This document shows, one piece after another, positions 7,896-17,009 of a stretch of 64,000 nucleotides of DNA. Under the pieces are notes generated by a model. It was not told the DNA's origin. It saw only the letters and a list, made by a program, of their open reading frames with translations, and did not search any database. Each line of letters begins with the position of its first letter. The stretch's first letter is position 1. The position numbers and the translations under genes were made by a program. The DNA is from Actinocorallia herbida (GTDB taxonomy: Bacteria > Actinomycetota > Actinomycetes > Streptosporangiales > Streptosporangiaceae). The stretch spans positions 8,370,001-8,434,000 of the forward strand of contig NZ_RJKE01000001.1 in the NCBI RefSeq assembly GCF_003751225.1. Direction: 5' to 3'.

Positions 7896-8669
7896 ATGAG
7901 CGCCCTCGCCCTCGCCGCCCGCGACTCGTCCACCATGATCCGCCGCCAGCTCAAGCGCCTCGTCCGCTACCCGGCCATGACCGTCCAGCTCGTCATCACG
8001 CCGATCATCATCCTGTTCCTGTTCGTCTACGTCCTCGGCGGCACCCTCGGTGAAGGCATCGGCGGCGGACGCGCCGAGTACATCGCCTACATCGTCCCCG
8101 GCATCCTGCTGATGGCGGCCTCCACGGCCGTGGCCGGCACCGCCGTCATGGTCGCGACCGACATGACCGAAGGCATCGTCGCCCGCTTCAAGACGATGCG
8201 CATCTCCCGAGCGTCGGTCCTGACCGGCCATGTCGCCGCCAGCGTCATCCAGCAGCTCCTCAGCATGGCCGCCCTCCTCGCCATCGCCTACGCCCTCGGC
8301 TTCCGCCCCAACGCCTCCGCGGTCGAGTGGCTCGCCGTCCTGGGCCTGCTCACCCTCTTCGCCTTCGCCATCTCCTGGATCGCCGTGGCCCTCGGCCTCG
8401 CCTCCCCCACCCCCGAAGCCGCGGGCAGCAGCCCCATGTTCCTCATGCTCCTCCCCTTCCTGGGCAGCGGCTTCGTCCCCACCGACTCCATGCCCACCGT
8501 CCTCCGCTGGTTCGCCGACTACCAGCCCTTCACCCCCATCATGGAAACCACCCGAGGCCTCCTCCTCGGCACCGAAATCGGCAACAACGCCTACATCTCC
8601 CTCGCCTGGTGCATCGCCCTGACCGCCCTCTCCTACCTCTGGGCCAAGAACACCTTCACCAAAGCCTGA
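7896..8669 (+). CDS. ABC-2 type transporter permease (DrrB-like)
   Basis: 257 residues with about six membrane segments, typical of ABC-2 permeases. The sequence starts with a cytoplasmic RRQLKRLVRYPAM segment, then IIILFLFVYVLGG. GSGFVPTDSMP lies in the fifth-sixth segment region, as in DrrB proteins. It pairs with the ATPase just upstream; together they would form a homodimeric exporter of an unidentified substrate. It is the last gene of the operon, followed by a strong terminator. Confidence 0.9.
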   Translation: MSALALAARDSSTMIRRQLKRLVRYPAMTVQLVITPIIILFLFVYVLGGTLGEGIGGGRAEYIAYIVPGILLMAASTAVAGTAVMVATDMTEGIVARFKTMRISRASVLTGHVAASVIQQLLSMAALLAIAYALGFRPNASAVEWLAVLGLLTLFAFAISWIAVALGLASPTPEAAGSSPMFLMLLPFLGSGFVPTDSMPTVLRWFADYQPFTPIMETTRGLLLGTEIGNNAYISLAWCIALTALSYLWAKNTFTKA

Positions 8670-8688
8670 CCCCCATGCCCCGCCCGAA

Positions 8689-8730
8689 CAGGGCCGTCAG
8701 ACCCCAGGGTCCGACGGCCCTGAGCCTTTT
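8689..8730 (+). terminator. Intrinsic terminator of the ABC transporter operon
   Basis: Perfect 10-bp stem (8689-8698 with 8713-8722) followed by AGCCTTTT. Confidence 0.8.
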
Positions 8731-8794
8731 CCCCGGTCCCCTGCCCTGTGCCGGTGCTTCCCTCAGGCCACAGGCGAACGCGTAGAGCCGCCCC

Positions 8795-9008
8795 ATGTCC
8801 GTGTCCCGGCTGAGACTGACCGATGGCAATGGGCTTCACCGGCCCGCGTTCGGTCGATCTCGATCTCATCCGGCCCGACGGCGGCCACGCCGGATGGACC
8901 GTCCTCGCCGGGCGCAACGCCTCGGGCAAGACCACCCTCCTCCGGGCGATGGCCCTGGCGTTCCCGGCCCCGCAGGCGCCGCCTTCGAAGAGGGGCGGGT
9001 GTCCATAG
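8795..9008 (+). pseudogene. Frameshifted, truncated AAA ATPase remnant
   Basis: The reading frame opens with MSVSRLRLTD at 8795, then a one-base shift near 8822 is needed to continue into GFTGPRSVDLDL and an intact Walker A segment, AGRNASGKTTLLRAMALAF (near 8910-8960). Coding resemblance stops shortly after, and no signature or Walker B motif follows before 9230. This is the first 70 or so residues of an SMC-like ATPase of the type found in defence islands, broken by frameshift and 3' deletion. It lies directly before an AbiL-like cassette. Confidence 0.6.
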
Positions 9009-9217
9009 GGGCCGAGGGCTGAAGGACCACGCCTTGCGGAACCCGACCTTGCGCGCAGCCCTACTTCGCTGACGTCCGCATCTCCAGGCGCACAGCTTGC
9101 CGTACACGTCGGCCGGCGATCCCAGAGCGTCATCCTCCAGCTGGCCAGGTGCTCTCAGGAGCACGATTCCGTACGATCTTTGCGATCTGAGGCCTGTATC
9201 CGCAGGTACGGCGCGGG

Positions 9218-9223
9218 TAGGGT
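9218..9223 (+). promoter_or_regulatory. -10 element for a leaderless defence operon
   Basis: TAGGGT ends seven bases before the GTG start codon at 9230, and no ribosome binding site is present, so transcription and translation probably begin at the same base. A TGTATC 17 or so bases upstream is a weak -35 candidate. Confidence 0.5.
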
Positions 9224-9229
9224 GACGTT

Positions 9230-10540
9230 GTGCTGATCAGGTTCGAGGCGTCCAACCACCGCTCCATCAGGGAGCCGGCCGAACTCTCGATGGTCGCGAT
9301 CGATCACGACCGGGCGGAGGCCCGGCATGCGCCGATGCTCGGCGAGAGCCTGCTGCCGGTGGCCGCGATCTACGGGCCGAATGCCTCCGGCAAATCGAAC
9401 GTGATCTCGGCCCTTGCCTGGCTGTGCGACGCCGTCCGCAACTCCGTGTACGCCTGGGAAGAAGAAATCCCGGTCGAACCTTTCATTTTTCGCAACGGCC
9501 GGGCCATACCCAGCGAATTTACCGCCGAAATCACCATCAACGACATCAGGTTCGAATACATCCTGGAAGTCGACTCGGAACACGTCATCTACGAGGGCCT
9601 CTTTCACTATCCGGAGAAAAAGCGCAGGCGAATTTTCGAAAGGGAGGGGCCGGAGCTCAAGCTACAACGAGGGCTCGGGGCCATATCCGGCACGAGAGGC
9701 CTCATGACCGATCGGACGCTCGCCCTGTCCGTTGCCAAGAGGTTCGACGAACCGCTGGTCCGGAGATTTGCACAGGAACTCCAAGAAGTGCAGATTCTGG
9801 GCAGCGCGGGCAACGTCCTCGGCAGTCCGTTTTCGGCAAAAGGCTACCGAACGCCCCGGCTGATGGCCCGGAACAGGTCGATCTCTCCGACGGCTCGCTG
9901 GTTCGACAACCCGCCCGACCAGCTGGCGCTCTTCGAAGAGAGCGAGATCAGCGAGACCTCGTCCACGGATCGCGACCAGGCCCTGGCCATGCTCCGGCTC
10001 GCGGATCTGGGGATCGAGGACGTCGTCATCGACACGGACGAGTTGCGGCGCTCCGACGGGGAAAGAGTGACCCGTCGCAAGATCCGGCTCCTTCACAAGT
10101 CGACGGACGAGAGCGTTCCCTTCGATCTGGAGATCGAGTCGGAGGGCACAAGGTCATGGTTCAACACCATCGGGCCCGTACTCTCCGCACTCCGGCGAGG
10201 GTCGATCGTGCTCTTCGACGAACTTGACGCGAGCCTGCATCCGACCCTGTCCGCCGAGCTACTGAAGATCTTCCACAGCCCCGCGACCAACCCGCGCGCG
10301 GCACAGCTGATCTTCACCTCACACGACACCAGTCTGCTGAACCACCTGAACAGGGACGAGGTCTGGCTGACCGAGAAGAAGGCCGACGGATCCACCCGGC
10401 TGGGTGCGCTGTCGGACTTCGCGGGCGAGCGGGTGCGAAGATCGCAGAACCTGGAGAACGCCTACCTGCACGGCCGTTTCGGTGCGCTCCCCCAGGTCGA
10501 TCAGACGCTGCTTCTCCGCGCGCTCGGACTGATCGGCTGA
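9230..10540 (+). CDS. AAA15-family ATPase, AbiLi/RloA-like defence protein
   Basis: 436 residues. The N-terminus MLIRFEASNHRSI is typical of RloA/AAA15 ATPases. Walker A GPNASGKSN is at about residues 49-57, a long insertion occupies the middle, Walker B SIVLFDELDASLHP is near 324-337 and the switch histidine lies in FTSHDTSLLNH near 363-373. It overlaps the next gene, an RloB-domain protein, by one base (TGATG). This pair matches the AbiLi-AbiLii abortive-infection system and the RloA/RloB genes found in restriction loci. No restriction enzyme is present here. I infer a phage-sensing ATPase that controls a toxic partner. The start is leaderless. Confidence 0.85.
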   Translation: MLIRFEASNHRSIREPAELSMVAIDHDRAEARHAPMLGESLLPVAAIYGPNASGKSNVISALAWLCDAVRNSVYAWEEEIPVEPFIFRNGRAIPSEFTAEITINDIRFEYILEVDSEHVIYEGLFHYPEKKRRRIFEREGPELKLQRGLGAISGTRGLMTDRTLALSVAKRFDEPLVRRFAQELQEVQILGSAGNVLGSPFSAKGYRTPRLMARNRSISPTARWFDNPPDQLALFEESEISETSSTDRDQALAMLRLADLGIEDVVIDTDELRRSDGERVTRRKIRLLHKSTDESVPFDLEIESEGTRSWFNTIGPVLSALRRGSIVLFDELDASLHPTLSAELLKIFHSPATNPRAAQLIFTSHDTSLLNHLNRDEVWLTEKKADGSTRLGALSDFAGERVRRSQNLENAYLHGRFGALPQVDQTLLLRALGLIG

Positions 10541-11157
10541 TGGGCTCTCGGCAACGTCGCGGCGCCAAGCCGCTGCGCAGGACCGCCGGCAGCAGAAAAG
10601 AGCTGAGGACCATCATGGTCTTCTGCGAAGGGCAGAATTCCGAACCGGACTACATCAATGGCCTGAAGCGATTGCCTCATATAGCGGAGAACACCGCACT
10701 GGATATCCGGATCCATCCAGAGCAGGGAGTTCCGCTCACGCCGGTCAAGATGGCCCGTGAACATGTCGGCGATCCCGAGATCGACGAGTGCTGGTGCATC
10801 TTCGATGTCGAGTGGCCGCGAAACCATCCGCATCTCGCCCAAGCCGTCAACCTCGCCGAGTCGAGTGGAATCAATCTCGCCATATCGAACCCCTGTTTCG
10901 AGCTGTGGCTCATCCTGCACCACAAGCAGCACGGGGCGTTCATCGACACCAATCCGGCCGAGAGTCTTTCACGCTCTCTGGACAGCCGGACGGGGAAGAG
11001 CATCGATGCCGCTCTCTACATGCCGCTGAGGAAGCAGGCGGCGAGGAGCGCGATTCTCCTCGACAAGGGGCATCGGCAGAGCGAGACCCGATTCCCGCAC
11101 GACAACCCTTCCTCCGGCATGTACAAGTTCCTCAAGAGCCTCGAAGGCGAGGGCTAG
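10540..11157 (+). CDS. RloB-domain protein, AbiLii-like effector
   Basis: 205 residues, the usual length for the RloB family. The acidic motif VFCEGQNSEPDY places E30 at the end of the first strand and CIFDVEWP places D90 and E92 later, a pattern resembling a TOPRIM-type metal site; NPCFELWLILH near residues 119-129 is another family hallmark. The ATG at 10540 overlaps the ATPase stop codon, implying translational coupling and balanced synthesis. In known AbiL and related OLD-like systems this partner is the presumed nuclease effector; that function is inferred here. Confidence 0.85.
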   Translation: MGSRQRRGAKPLRRTAGSRKELRTIMVFCEGQNSEPDYINGLKRLPHIAENTALDIRIHPEQGVPLTPVKMAREHVGDPEIDECWCIFDVEWPRNHPHLAQAVNLAESSGINLAISNPCFELWLILHHKQHGAFIDTNPAESLSRSLDSRTGKSIDAALYMPLRKQAARSAILLDKGHRQSETRFPHDNPSSGMYKFLKSLEGEG

Positions 11158-11169
11158 CCGGGCCGGCGG

Positions 11170-11715
11170 CTATGCGGCGGTCAGGTGCGAGCGGAGGCGG
11201 TTGCCGAAGCGGGCGAGGAGGCCGGGGCGCTTCGGGGCGGGGGCGCGTCGGGAGCGGTCGAGGCCGGGCCGGTAGTCGTCGGCGGGCTGGGGCGGCGGGT
11301 CCGCCGCCGGGATGAGGGTGTGGGCGGGGCGAGGGGTTGGGGCTCGAAGTGTGCCTGGTGCGGGAGAGATGACGGGTGCGGGGTGGGGCGGAAGGGGCCG
11401 GGGTGCACGGGCCGGGTCGGGGAAGGGGGTGGCGCGGGTCGCGTAGGGGCCGGGGAGGGCGGGGGCGGAGGGGGGACGGGTGCGGAGGGTGGTCCAGAGG
11501 GCGTGGCCGAGGGTTTCGAGGGTGGGGGCGGTGATCCAGGTGTCGCGGCCGGACAGGGGGACGAGGGCGCGCCAGACGCGGGTGGACTCGCCGAACCAGA
11601 GGGCGAGGACCTCGGGGAAGCTCGCGCGGAGGGCGCGCTGGTCGAGGGGGCGGGGGGCGTTGTTCGCCGTGGAGGAGGCGGAGCGGGGCGGCGGAGTGCC
11701 GATGCGGTCGCACAT
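11170..11715 (-). CDS. Hypothetical actinobacterial protein, Pro/Arg-rich C-terminus
   Basis: 181 residues. The first 70 are folded-looking, with LRASFPEVLALWFGESTRVWRALV and a TLETLGHAL helix; the rest is low-complexity proline, alanine and arginine. GGAAGGA lies 11 bases before the ATG. No catalytic motif or membrane segment is seen. It is on the same strand as the anti-sigma-like ATPase 88 bases upstream and may be co-expressed with it. I do not recognise a named function. Confidence 0.6.
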   Translation of the reverse strand: MCDRIGTPPPRSASSTANNAPRPLDQRALRASFPEVLALWFGESTRVWRALVPLSGRDTWITAPTLETLGHALWTTLRTRPPSAPALPGPYATRATPFPDPARAPRPLPPHPAPVISPAPGTLRAPTPRPAHTLIPAADPPPQPADDYRPGLDRSRRAPAPKRPGLLARFGNRLRSHLTAA

Positions 11716-11803
11716 GGGCGGGGTCCTTCCTGGGCTAGGCCTTCGGGCGAGGCGCCCTGGGTCCTACGGGGTTCGTGACGGGCTGGGTTTCGGCTGCCGC
11801 TCG

Positions 11804-12211
11804 TCAGGCGGACGCGTCCGGGTCGATTTCGAACCAGACCGTGGTGCCCTTGCCGTCAGGGGCGGGGGTGTGGCCCCAGGAGAGGGCGAGGGCGTCGAGG
11901 AGGAAGAGGCCGCGGCCGTCTTCGTCGTCGTCTTCGGCGATCCGGGGCACAGGGATTCCGCCGCCCTCGTCGGACACCTCGACTCGCAGCACGCCCGGCC
12001 CGTGCAGCAGCGAGATCCGCACGATCCCGGCGCCCCCGTACTGGACTGCGTTGGTGGCGGCCTCCGAGGTGAGGAGGCGAAGTGTGTCGATCGCGCAGGG
12101 AGTCGCATACTTGACGGCGGCCTCCGCCACCCAGGTTCGCGCCCGTGCGGGCATCCGAACGTCCGGCTTCAGGTGGCTGAACCCGATGAGGCCGAGTCTC
12201 GATTGATACAT
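11804..12211 (-). CDS. ATP-binding anti-sigma-like protein (HATPase_c_2, RsbW-type)
   Basis: 135 residues with a GHKL ATPase fold. The N box is LLTSEAATNAVQYG (E50, N54), the G1 box VSDEGGGIP (D81) and the G2 box DGRGLFLLDALA near residues 95-106. Stand-alone proteins of this sort act as serine kinases or anti-sigma factors. The ATG at 12211 is chosen for its CAGGAG site seven bases upstream; the frame extends to 12262 without another good site. It is divergent from an XRE/DUF5753-DUF397 pair, a recurrent actinobacterial regulatory grouping. Confidence 0.85.
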   Translation of the reverse strand: MYQSRLGLIGFSHLKPDVRMPARARTWVAEAAVKYATPCAIDTLRLLTSEAATNAVQYGGAGIVRISLLHGPGVLRVEVSDEGGGIPVPRIAEDDDEDGRGLFLLDALALSWGHTPAPDGKGTTVWFEIDPDASA

Positions 12212-12279
12212 CACCACACTCCTGACTGCTTTCGGACGACTACGCTGAGCGATGTCATGCACGGGAACAGGATGGCATT

Positions 12280-12308
12280 AACAAGTCAATGAAGGTGTGA
12301 ACAAGTCA
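12280..12308. repeat. Tandem 9-bp direct repeats, possible operator
   Basis: AACAAGTCA occurs at 12280-12288 and again at 12300-12308, exactly 20 bases apart, so both copies face the same side of the helix. They lie in the divergent region between the anti-sigma-like ATPase and the XRE regulator and may be that regulator's binding site. Confidence 0.5.
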
Positions 12309-12375
12309 GAGTTTCGTGGCCCGATCTGGCCAGTAACACCCCGCGACGCTCCGTCACAGTGGGAGACTGCGGCGT

Positions 12376-13245
12376 ATGGCACCTGCGGAGATGGCGGATT
12401 TCTCGGTGAACGAGACGGTGGGCGGGCCGACGGTCCGGCACCGACGGCTGTCGGCGGAACTGCGCAAACTTCGCGAATCTGCCGAATTGACGCCGCAGCA
12501 GGCCGCAGATCTTCTCGGCTGGAGTCGGCCGAAGCTCGTCAGGATCGAGACGAGCGGCGGGGCACCCTCAGCGGACGATGTGCAGCGCATCCTCGACGCG
12601 TACGGCGGCACCGACCAGGCGCTCCGGCTCGCGCTGGTCCAGCTCGTCCAAGACGTCCGGGTGCGCGGATGGTGGTCGGCGTACGGCGACGTCGTCGGAG
12701 GCTCCTATGCGCAGTGCGAGGATGCGGCGACCGAAATCAGGAGCTATCAGACATCGTTCATTCCCGGTCTGCTCCAAACGCCCGCCTACGCTCGCGCGAT
12801 CATGCAGGAGGATGATCCCGACCTGATCGAGCGGCGAGTGCAGGCCCGTCTTACCCGCCAGGCCCTGCTCACCCGCCCATCCGCGCCGAAGCTCTCGATC
12901 GTGCTCGACGAGACCGCTCTCCGGCTCCCCATCGGGGACGGAGAAGTGATGCGCGAACAACTGGAGGCGCTGCTGACGGCGGCGCGACGGTCGAACATCG
13001 GCATTCGCGTGCTGGAGAGCTCCGCCGGTCTACATCCCGGCAGAACGGGCGGCAGCTTCGTCATCTTCAGCTTCGCGAGCCCCATCGAACCGGACGTCGT
13101 CTACCTGGAGACGATCGCCGGCGGCCTATATCTGGAGGAGATCGCCCAAGGGAGGCGCTGTAGCCTCCTGCACGAGGGCATCGTCAGCACCGCCCTTCCT
13201 GAGGATCCGTCGGCAGCACTCATCGCCGCCATCATCAAGGAGTGA
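12376..13245 (+). CDS. XRE-family HTH regulator with DUF5753 domain
   Basis: 289 residues. A helix-turn-helix occupies roughly residues 24-78, with RKLRESAELTPQQAADLLGW and WSRPKLVRIETS as the two recognition elements. The DUF5753 C-terminal domain follows, with the landmark SYQTSFIPGLLQTPAYARA near residues 122-140. GGGAG lies about nine bases before the ATG. These regulators are encoded next to a DUF397 protein and often an RsbW-like ATPase, as here, and affect development or secondary metabolism in streptomycetes. The direct target is not evident. Confidence 0.9.
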   Translation: MAPAEMADFSVNETVGGPTVRHRRLSAELRKLRESAELTPQQAADLLGWSRPKLVRIETSGGAPSADDVQRILDAYGGTDQALRLALVQLVQDVRVRGWWSAYGDVVGGSYAQCEDAATEIRSYQTSFIPGLLQTPAYARAIMQEDDPDLIERRVQARLTRQALLTRPSAPKLSIVLDETALRLPIGDGEVMREQLEALLTAARRSNIGIRVLESSAGLHPGRTGGSFVIFSFASPIEPDVVYLETIAGGLYLEEIAQGRRCSLLHEGIVSTALPEDPSAALIAAIIKE

Positions 13246-13253
13246 CCAGACAC

Positions 13254-13457
13254 ATGATCCACCGCGACGAGGTTCTGACCGTGATCTGGCGCAAGAGTTC
13301 CTACAGCGCTCCGCAGGGCAGCGACTGTGTAGAGCTCGGCGAGTTGCGCGGAGGCGTGGGCATCCGCGACTCCAAGAGCCCTGAACGCGCGCAGTTGAAC
13401 GTCACTCGCGGCCAGTTGCGCGGCCTGACCTCCCGCATTCGCAGCGGCGGCATCTGA
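13254..13457 (+). CDS. DUF397 small protein
   Basis: 67 residues. The signature WRKSSYS followed by GSDCVEL and GIRDSKSP is diagnostic of DUF397, small partners of XRE/DUF5753 regulators. The ATG at 13254 lies eight bases after the regulator's stop codon with AAGGAG upstream. Alternative starts are GTG at 13242, overlapping that stop codon, and GTG at 13281 behind a GAGG. Confidence 0.88.
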   Translation: MIHRDEVLTVIWRKSSYSAPQGSDCVELGELRGGVGIRDSKSPERAQLNVTRGQLRGLTSRIRSGGI

Positions 13458-13478
13458 CCCCAGTCGCACCTGCGCGAT

Positions 13479-13513
13479 GCCCCCGGCTACGTGAGTTGCC
13501 GGGGGCCTTCGTT
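13479..13513 (+). terminator. Intrinsic terminator after DUF397
   Basis: Perfect 9-bp stem (13479-13487 with 13498-13506) followed by CTTCGTTTT. It could also act on the convergent fbiC gene. Confidence 0.8.
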
Positions 13514-13516
13514 TTG

Positions 13517-16060
13517 TCAGTTGGTGACGAAAGGCAGGAAGTGGCCTACGCCGTTGGTCTTTCGGGCGGCGTCCAGGCGTTCCTGGGTGGGGCGGCCGTA
13601 AGTCGTGGTGCGTTGGGTGGCGGGGCGGCCGGCGCGGGCGGCTATCTCCTCCAGGGAGGAGATGGTCTTGAAGCTGCCGTTTCCGGAGCCGGCCATGCGG
13701 GAGATGGTCTCCTCCATGAGGGTGCCGCCCAGGTCGTTCACGCCGCCTTGGAGGACTTCGGTGCAGAGGTCGTCGGAGAGCTTCACCCAGCTGGTCTGGA
13801 TGTTGTCGATGGCGCCGTGCAACAGGATGCGGGAGAGGGCGTGGACGGCGCGGTTCTCGCGGACGGTGGGGCCCGGGCGGGCGATGCCGGCCAGGTAGAT
13901 GGGGGCGTTGTGGTGGACGAAGGGGAGCAGGACGAACTCGGTGAAGCCGCCTGTTTCCTCTTGGATCGACCGGAGCAGTTTGAGGTGGGCCACCCAGTGG
14001 GCGGGGGTGTCGACGTGGCCGTACATCATCGTCGACGTGGTGGGCAGGCCCACCGAGTGGGCGGTCTTGACCACGTCGATCCAGGCCGAGGTGGGGAGTT
14101 TGCCCTTGGTCAGGACCCAGCGGACGTCGTCGTCGAGGATCTCGGCGGCGGTGCCCGGCAGGGAGTCCACCCCGGCCTCCTTGGCCGCGATGAGCCATTC
14201 GCGCAGCGACAGGCCGGTGCGGGCCGTCCCGTTGACGACCTCCATCGGGCTGTAGGAGTGCAGGTGGATGTCGGGCCGCCGGCTCTTCACCTCGCGGGCC
14301 AGGTCGAAGTAGGCGGTGCCGGGCAGGTCGGGGTGGATGCCGCCCTGCATGCAGATCTCGGTCGCGCCCGCCTCCCACGCCTGGTCGACACGATCGCCGA
14401 CCTGGGAGAGCGACAACGAGTAGGCGTCGGCGTCGGTGCGGCGCTGGGCGAAGGCGCAGAAGCGGCAACCGGTGTAGCAGACGTTGGTGAAGTTGATGTT
14501 CCGGGTGACGACATAGGTGACCTCGTCGCCGTTGACCTCGCGGCGCAGGTCGTCGGCGATCTTCGCCAAGGCCGCCAGCTCGGGGCCGTCGGCGTGCAGG
14601 AGGGCCAGGGCGTGCGTGTCGGACAGGCCGCCCGGGTCCTTCTCGGCGGCGGCGAGCGCGGCCTTGACGTCGGCGTCGAACCGCTCGGGGACGCGGACGC
14701 GTTCGCGCAGCGCGTCCCAGTCGCCGTAGACCTCGTCGAAGTCGTCGCGGCGGTCCGAGGTGCGGCCTTCGGTGTCGATGGCGGTGTGCAGGTCGGTGCG
14801 GCCCGTCTCGGCGAAGCCGCCGTCCGGCTCCTGCCAGCTGCGGCCCTCGACCACGGCGTCCTCGTCGGCGAGGCCGTCGGGCGTGCTGAGCGCCCGGACG
14901 TGCGCGAGGAGGCGCGGGTCGAGCCAGGGCTCACCCTTCTTCACGTACTCGGGGTAGATGGTGAGGCGCTCGCGCAGGGTGAACCCGGCGGCGGCGGTGC
15001 GCGCGGCGAGCTCCTCGATCTGCGGCCACGGCCGCTCGGGGTTGACGTGGTCGGGCGTGAGCGGTGAGACGCCGCCCCAGTCGTCGATGCCCGCGCGCAG
15101 GAACAGCGCGTACTCCTCGTCCAGGAGGTTCGGCGGCGCCTGGATGCGCGCCTTCGGCCCGAGGACGAGCCTGGCGACGGCGATCGTCGCGGCGAGCTCC
15201 TCGAGTTCGGCGTCCGGGGTGCCGCGCATCGCCGTGTCGGGCTTCGCCCGGAAGTTCTGGACGATGACCTCCTGGATCGCCCCGTACTCCCGCATGGTCC
15301 GGCGGATGGCGAAGAGCGCGTCGGCGCGTTCCTCGATGGTCTCGCCGATGCCGATGAGGATGCCCGTGGTGAACGGAACGTTGCAACGGCCGGCGTCCTC
15401 GAGGACGCGCAGCCGCACGGCGGGGTCCTTGTCGGGCGAGCCGTAGTGCGGGCCGCCCTTCTCGGTGAACAGCCGGGTCGCGGTGGTCTCCAGCATCATC
15501 CCCATGGACGGCGCGACGGGCTTGAGCCGCTGGAAGTCGCGCCAGGACAGGACGCCGGGGTTGAGGTGCGGAAGGAGGCCGGTCTCCTCAAGGACGCGGA
15601 TGGCCATCGCGCGCACATAGGAGAGCGTGTCGTCGTAGCCCTGCTCGTCGAGCCACTCGCGGGCCTGGTGCCAGCGGTCCTCGGGGCGGTCGCCGAGGGT
15701 GAACAGGGCTTCCTTGCAACCGAGCGCGGCGCCCTGCCGGGCGATGTCGAGCACCTCGTCGGGGCTCAGGAACGGGGCCGGGAGCTTGCCAGGGGCGGTC
15801 GCGAACGTACAGTATCCACAGCGGTCGCGGCACAGCCGCGTCAGCGGGATGAACACCTTGCGGCTGTAGGTGATGACGCCGGGGCGCCCGGCGTCGCGCA
15901 GGCCCGCGTCGCGGGTGCGCGCGGCGTAGGTCAGCAGCGCGTCGAGGCTGTCGCCTCGGGCGTGCAGCAGAACCGCGGCCTCGGCCTGGTCGAGGGTCTT
16001 CCCGTCGCGGGCGCGCGCCAGTGCGCGGCGCAGCCCGGATTCACTCACTGCGCTCTCCAT
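13517..16060 (-). CDS. fbiC: FbiC, fused CofG-CofH FO synthase
   Basis: 847 residues, the length of actinobacterial FbiC. It joins two radical-SAM enzymes that make the deazaflavin FO from tyrosine and a pyrimidine intermediate of riboflavin synthesis, the committed step to coenzyme F420. The CofG half (first half) has the cluster motif CRDRCGYC (C77, C81, C84); the CofH half has CYTGCRFC near residues 528-535. The ATG at 16060 has a poor site; GTG at 16048, with GGAG six bases upstream, is a good alternative. It sits downstream of an AlkA-like glycosylase gene (gap 85 bases). Confidence 0.95.
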   Translation of the reverse strand: MESAVSESGLRRALARARDGKTLDQAEAAVLLHARGDSLDALLTYAARTRDAGLRDAGRPGVITYSRKVFIPLTRLCRDRCGYCTFATAPGKLPAPFLSPDEVLDIARQGAALGCKEALFTLGDRPEDRWHQAREWLDEQGYDDTLSYVRAMAIRVLEETGLLPHLNPGVLSWRDFQRLKPVAPSMGMMLETTATRLFTEKGGPHYGSPDKDPAVRLRVLEDAGRCNVPFTTGILIGIGETIEERADALFAIRRTMREYGAIQEVIVQNFRAKPDTAMRGTPDAELEELAATIAVARLVLGPKARIQAPPNLLDEEYALFLRAGIDDWGGVSPLTPDHVNPERPWPQIEELAARTAAAGFTLRERLTIYPEYVKKGEPWLDPRLLAHVRALSTPDGLADEDAVVEGRSWQEPDGGFAETGRTDLHTAIDTEGRTSDRRDDFDEVYGDWDALRERVRVPERFDADVKAALAAAEKDPGGLSDTHALALLHADGPELAALAKIADDLRREVNGDEVTYVVTRNINFTNVCYTGCRFCAFAQRRTDADAYSLSLSQVGDRVDQAWEAGATEICMQGGIHPDLPGTAYFDLAREVKSRRPDIHLHSYSPMEVVNGTARTGLSLREWLIAAKEAGVDSLPGTAAEILDDDVRWVLTKGKLPTSAWIDVVKTAHSVGLPTTSTMMYGHVDTPAHWVAHLKLLRSIQEETGGFTEFVLLPFVHHNAPIYLAGIARPGPTVRENRAVHALSRILLHGAIDNIQTSWVKLSDDLCTEVLQGGVNDLGGTLMEETISRMAGSGNGSFKTISSLEEIAARAGRPATQRTTTYGRPTQERLDAARKTNGVGHFLPFVTN

Positions 16061-16145
16061 GGGCGCACTCTATGCCAAGCGTCATAGTGGGAACAGGGCA
16101 GACCCCCCGCAAGAACCAAAAGTCATGCGAACTTAAAGAAAGCCC

Positions 16146-17009
16146 TCAAAATCGGCGATAGTCCCGGACGCTCAGCCGGTGTCCGCGGCGCGGCGGGGCG
16201 TACCCCGCGAGCTGGAGCAGGACCGACACGCGGTAACGCTGCCCCCGGTACGGCTCAAGGAGTTCGAGCATGCCCGCGTCGTCCACCTTGCGGCGCAGGA
16301 ACGCCCAGCCGACGATCCCCGGAAGGTTGTAGTCGCCGACCGACACCGCGTCCGGGTCGCCCAACGCGCGCTGCCGAACCTCGGCGGTCGTCCACGGGCC
16401 GACGCCCGGCAGCTTCGGCAGCCGCGACGGGTCCGCGTCCAGCCGCGCCCGGCTCGCCCCGATGATGGTCCGCGCCCGCACCGCCTCCGCACCGGCCCTG
16501 TGCCACTCCCACGACGGGATCCGCGCCCAGACCTCGGGCGGCGGCGGCACCCGCAGCTGCGGCGCGCCCGGCGCGGGCTCGCCGAACCGCCGCAGGAGAT
16601 ACCCCCAGGCGCGCCACGCCTCAGCGCCCGGCACCTTCTGCTCCAGGACGGCCGGGACCAGCGCCTCGAAGACCAGCCCGGACTTGGCTATCCGGAACGG
16701 GAACCGCCGGGCCGCGTCCCGCACGACGTCGTCGATCGGGACGAGCGCGTCCGGGTCGTCCTCGGCGCCCAGCAGCGCGGGCAGCGACTCCAGCAGCCAG
16801 TCCGCGCCGGGCCCCCACGCCTCGGCCTCCACGTGCCCGCCGGAGGCGGCCACCGCGAGCGTCCCGGGGCCCTCGGGGGTGTGCGAGGCGCGCCAGACGG
16901 TCCCGTCGGGCGTCACCCGGTAGGCGGGGTCGTGCGGACCCCGCCGGAACACCGCGAGGGTGCGCCGCGGCCGCACCGGCCACGGCGCCTCCCAGACGCG
17001 CAGGGGCAC
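16146..17009 (-). CDS. DNA-3-methyladenine glycosylase family (AlkA-like, HhH-GPD)
   Basis: 287 residues from the GTG at 17009, which overlaps the upstream stop codon (TAGTG). The second half contains the helix-hairpin-helix LPKLPGVGPWTTAEV near residues 203-217 and VSVGDYNLP with the expected catalytic aspartate just after it. LVFEALVPAVLEQKV matches the AlkA/OGG HhH-GPD core. It should remove alkylated bases from DNA. The reading frame is open far upstream but that part is a shadow of the nucleotidyltransferase gene. Confidence 0.85.
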   Translation of the reverse strand: MPLRVWEAPWPVRPRRTLAVFRRGPHDPAYRVTPDGTVWRASHTPEGPGTLAVAASGGHVEAEAWGPGADWLLESLPALLGAEDDPDALVPIDDVVRDAARRFPFRIAKSGLVFEALVPAVLEQKVPGAEAWRAWGYLLRRFGEPAPGAPQLRVPPPPEVWARIPSWEWHRAGAEAVRARTIIGASRARLDADPSRLPKLPGVGPWTTAEVRQRALGDPDAVSVGDYNLPGIVGWAFLRRKVDDAGMLELLEPYRGQRYRVSVLLQLAGYAPPRRGHRLSVRDYRRF

